Of a stretch of 8,069 nt of DNA, positions 5,767-8,069 are shown piece after piece. Numbering within the stretch: the stretch's first letter is position 1; each line of letters starts with the position of its first letter. This DNA comes from Boseongicola sp. (GTDB lineage: Bacteria > Pseudomonadota > Alphaproteobacteria > Rhodobacterales > Rhodobacteraceae), in assembly GCA_013042895.1 (NCBI GenBank), contig JABDPD010000403.1, positions 1 through 8,069 on the forward strand, read 5' to 3'. Under the pieces are notes generated by a model. The model saw only the letters and a program-made list of their open reading frames with translations. It did no database searches and was not told the DNA's origin. A program made the translations under genes and the position numbers.

Positions 5767-6936
5767 TCAGTCGTCGCGCGCCAAGCGAACGACATCCGCT
5801 GTCGTGTCTGGAGAAAGCTCTTCGAAGTCGAAGTTATCTAATTTCGAGGCGCGCTTCCCCGCCCGTTCGGCGGCGGTACCGATGCCATCAAGGTCAGCGC
5901 GCGCTTGATTGAAGTGAGTGTCCAGCTTCTGCACACGCTCCACAACGATCTCTACATCACGGTGCAAAAGTCGCAGCGCCTTGCGGATCGCGCCCGCTTG
6001 CTCACGCATTCGCGCATCCTTCAAAATCGCCCGCATCGTGTTCAATGTCGCCATACATGTCGTCGGTGAAACGATCCATACGCGAGCGTTAAAACCGTCT
6101 CGAACAACCTCCGGGAAATTGGCGTGTAGCTCGGCGTAAACGGCCTCGGAAGGAAGAAACATCAACGCGCCATCGGCCGTTTCTCCTTCGAGAATATAGC
6201 GCTCGGAAATCGCTTTGATGTGGGCGCGTACGGCTGTTCTTAAATCGCGCGCGGCTTCATTGAGATCGCGGTCGTTCTCGGCGTTTCGAAGGCTCTCGTA
6301 GGCCTCTAATGGGAACTTCGAGTCGATCACAATCGGCCCTGGAGGATTCGGCAAATGGATCAGACAATCGGCCCGTTTGCCGTTGGAAAGCGTCGCTTGC
6401 AGAGTATAGCTATCGGAAGGTAAGGCTTTGGAAACAATGTCGTTTAGCTGAATTTCGCCGAATGCTCCACGCGTTTGCTTGTTAGAGAGAATGTCCTGCA
6501 AGCTAAGGACGTCTCCCGAGAGTTTTTCAATGTTCGCCTGAGCTTTATCAATCGTTTGCAAACGTTCCTGCAACTCGCCAAGAGACCGCGCGGTGCGTGT
6601 TGCCGAGCCTTGCAAATTCTCATTCATCTTGGTGCTAACCTCGGCCAGACGCTGCTCCATAAGTTTAAGCATATTCGCCTGACTTGCGGCTTGTGCTTCA
6701 CTGACATGCGTCAGGCCGCCAGACAGCTGATGCTGACCATCCGAAAGACTTTGAACCCGTTGCCCCAGCGCGTCGATATTCTGCACGAGTGGGGACATCA
6801 TGGCCGCGGATTGTCCGGCGCGCCGAACTGCCAAGATTAGCAAAATGAGGATCAGAAGTGTTAATGCAGCACCAGAAAAGGCGAGGATAACAAGCGGGTC
6901 GCTGAACGCGTATTCTGTTTCGACTATTCGGATCAT
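5767..6936 (-). CDS. rmuC: RmuC-family DNA recombination protein
   Basis: 389-residue RmuC protein. E. coli rmuC mutants show altered rates of inversion at short inverted repeats, and the domain is related to PD-(D/E)XK nucleases. Visible layout: a short N-terminus, a single transmembrane segment at about 13-38 ([19 protein letters not shown]), a coiled-coil region at about 50-150 rich in Gln, Glu and Leu, then the RmuC domain with [12 protein letters not shown] (156-167), [10 protein letters not shown] and [14 protein letters not shown] (D190, D205 and K207 are nuclease-core candidates), and [22 protein letters not shown] (first residue 250). The ATG overlaps the mutL stop (ATGA), and no Shine-Dalgarno is visible, so translation is probably coupled to mutL. 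Placement beside mutL fits a DNA-maintenance role. The TM segment implies anchoring at the inner membrane with the domain in the cytoplasm. Confidence 0.93.
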   Translation of the reverse strand: MIRIVETEYAFSDPLVILAFSGAALTLLILILLILAVRRAGQSAAMMSPLVQNIDALGQRVQSLSDGQHQLSGGLTHVSEAQAASQANMLKLMEQRLAEVSTKMNENLQGSATRTARSLGELQERLQTIDKAQANIEKLSGDVLSLQDILSNKQTRGAFGEIQLNDIVSKALPSDSYTLQATLSNGKRADCLIHLPNPPGPIVIDSKFPLEAYESLRNAENDRDLNEAARDLRTAVRAHIKAISERYILEGETADGALMFLPSEAVYAELHANFPEVVRDGFNARVWIVSPTTCMATLNTMRAILKDARMREQAGAIRKALRLLHRDVEIVVERVQKLDTHFNQARADLDGIGTAAERAGKRASKLDNFDFEELSPDTTADVVRLARDD

Positions 6937-8069
6937 CGGCGACCAAACAAGCGTTCGATATCTGCGAGTTTCAGCTCAACATAGGTTGGGCGACCGTGGT
7001 TGCATTGTCCGGAATGCGGTGTCGCCTCCATCGCGCGAAGAAGCGCGTTCATTTCTTCACTGCGCATTTGCCGACCAGATCGGATCGAGCCGTGACATGC
7101 GACGCGACTGAGGATTGCATCAAGGCGCGATTTGAGCACCGTGCTGTCTCCGACATCCTGAAGCTCATCCAGAATATCGCGGATAAGCGCTTCGGCGTTA
7201 ACACTTCCCAAGATTGCCGGCGTTTCGCGCACTGCAATCGCGCCCTGCCCAAAAGGTTCGATACCAAGCCCAAGCCTTGCAAGCTCATCGGAAAGGTCGA
7301 GTAGTCGAGATGCGTCCAGCCCCAGTTCGACGATCTCAGGCACCAAAAGAGCCTGCGAGGCCACGCCATTTTTCGCCATCTGACTTTTCAACTTTTCGTA
7401 CACCAAACGTTCGTGTGCTGCGTGTTGATCAACTATCACGAGACCATCTTCAGTCTGCGCAATCACGTAGTTTTCGTGTATCTGCGCACGAGCGGCGCCA
7501 AGTGGAAGATGCTCGATTTCAGCAGGCACGTCGACATCGGATTGACGCGACGAAAAAGCCTCAAACGATTGATCTGTATCAGAAAATCCGGGCTGAGTTT
7601 GAGGCGAGAAGGTCTGATTTGGGCGTCGATCCATTTGATAAACGCGGGGCTCGACTGATGGTGTTTGAAACGCGCCGAGCGTTTCTCCGGCAACGGTTGT
7701 CGACGCCCGATGTCCCGCATCCGCAAGTGCATGCCGCAATCCTGAGACGATCAAACCACGGGCAACGCCCGGATCCCGGAAGCGAACTTCGGATTTTGCG
7801 GGATGAACATTCACGTCCACAAGATGAGGATCACAGTCGATGAACAGAACGGCTGCAGGGTGGCGATCGCGACTGAGAAAGTCCATGTAAGCACCGCGAA
7901 GCGCGCCGATCAGCATCTTATCGCGTACCGGTCTGCCGTTAACAAACATAAACTGCTGCACCGTCGAGCCCCGCGAATAGGTCGGCAATGCGGCGGACCC
8001 GGTCATGTGCAAACCTTCACGCTCGGCGTCGATTGCAAGCGCGTTCTCTGAAAAATCACGCCCCAGTAC
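6933..8069 (-). CDS. mutL: DNA mismatch repair protein MutL with endonuclease motif (N-terminus beyond the window)
   Basis: The last 378 residues are visible; the reading frame is open to the right edge ([13 protein letters not shown]...), so the TTG at 8012 is not the start. The missing part should hold the GHKL ATPase domain. The fragment begins in the second (S5-like) domain, with [12 protein letters not shown] and [14 protein letters not shown], then a low-complexity, Gln/Ser-rich linker, then the C-terminal dimerisation domain. That domain has [12 protein letters not shown] (7395-7430), an exact match to the DQHA-x2-E-x4-E metal-binding endonuclease motif, [10 protein letters not shown], and CNHGRPT near the C-terminus, the partner motifs of nicking MutL proteins. 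It should therefore nick the unmethylated or discontinuous strand itself, as in bacteria without MutH. It overlaps rmuC by four bases in the same operon. Confidence 0.96.
   Translation of the reverse strand, partial: VLGRDFSENALAIDAEREGLHMTGSAALPTYSRGSTVQQFMFVNGRPVRDKMLIGALRGAYMDFLSRDRHPAAVLFIDCDPHLVDVNVHPAKSEVRFRDPGVARGLIVSGLRHALADAGHRASTTVAGETLGAFQTPSVEPRVYQMDRRPNQTFSPQTQPGFSDTDQSFEAFSSRQSDVDVPAEIEHLPLGAARAQIHENYVIAQTEDGLVIVDQHAAHERLVYEKLKSQMAKNGVASQALLVPEIVELGLDASRLLDLSDELARLGLGIEPFGQGAIAVRETPAILGSVNAEALIRDILDELQDVGDSTVLKSRLDAILSRVACHGSIRSGRQMRSEEMNALLRAMEATPHSGQCNHGRPTYVELKLADIERLFGRR

Noticed and set aside
7214..7843. 209-codon plus-strand open frame opposite mutL
   Set aside because: Antisense to conserved MutL motifs and dominated by Arg, Gln and Pro; treated as a shadow.
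8010..8012. TTG as the start of mutL
   Set aside because: The frame continues to the window edge with MutL-like sequence, so the real start lies outside.
1..8069. CRISPR arrays, tRNA or rRNA genes, insertion sequences, phage or defence genes
   Set aside because: No direct-repeat arrays, cloverleaf-like sequences, transposases or terminal repeats were seen; gene content is ordinary core chromosome.

Overview
The window looks like chromosomal housekeeping sequence from an alphaproteobacterium, most likely of the Rhodobacterales/Roseobacter group. The reasons are the gene order sufB – IscS/NifS-type cysteine desulfurase – iscR, an IscR that has lost its usual Fe-S ligands, a perfect Irr-type (ICE) iron palindrome in front of it, a MutL carrying the endonuclease motif (as expected where MutH is absent), and moderate-to-high GC. 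This is inferred from protein resemblance and context; no search was run. There is no sign of IS elements, phage, CRISPR or tRNA, and no gene-free stretch longer than about 160 bases.

Left block (1-1769, minus strand): an iron-sulfur cluster assembly operon read right to left: iscR-like regulator, then the cysteine desulfurase, then the first 12 codons of sufB, which runs off the left edge. A hairpin followed by six U residues sits between iscR and the desulfurase. The palindrome TTTAGAA-TGC-TTCTAAA (1753-1769) and a second inverted repeat (1693-1721) lie in the divergent intergenic region.

Middle block (1834-4689, plus strand): a 217-aa alpha/beta hydrolase divergent from iscR, then a 403-aa NADP-dependent isocitrate dehydrogenase with its own leader (three short palindromes) and a good intrinsic terminator (3869-3904), then an unrecognised 249-aa membrane protein with a strongly basic C-terminal tail.

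Right block (4696-8069, minus strand): mutL (N-terminal part beyond the right edge) overlaps rmuC by four bases, forming a DNA repair pair. Downstream of them is a 320-aa predicted lipoprotein whose C-terminal part resembles the beta-barrel domain of transferrin-binding-protein-like lipoproteins. The membrane protein and the lipoprotein converge on a perfect 9-bp inverted repeat that contains the last two codons and the stop codon of each gene.

I found no convincing new multi-gene system. The points that most merit a second look are the iron-control layout of the iscR-suf region (Irr box, cysteine-poor IscR, intercistronic hairpin), the TbpB-like lipoprotein, the palindromes upstream of icd, and the symmetrical convergent stop hairpin.
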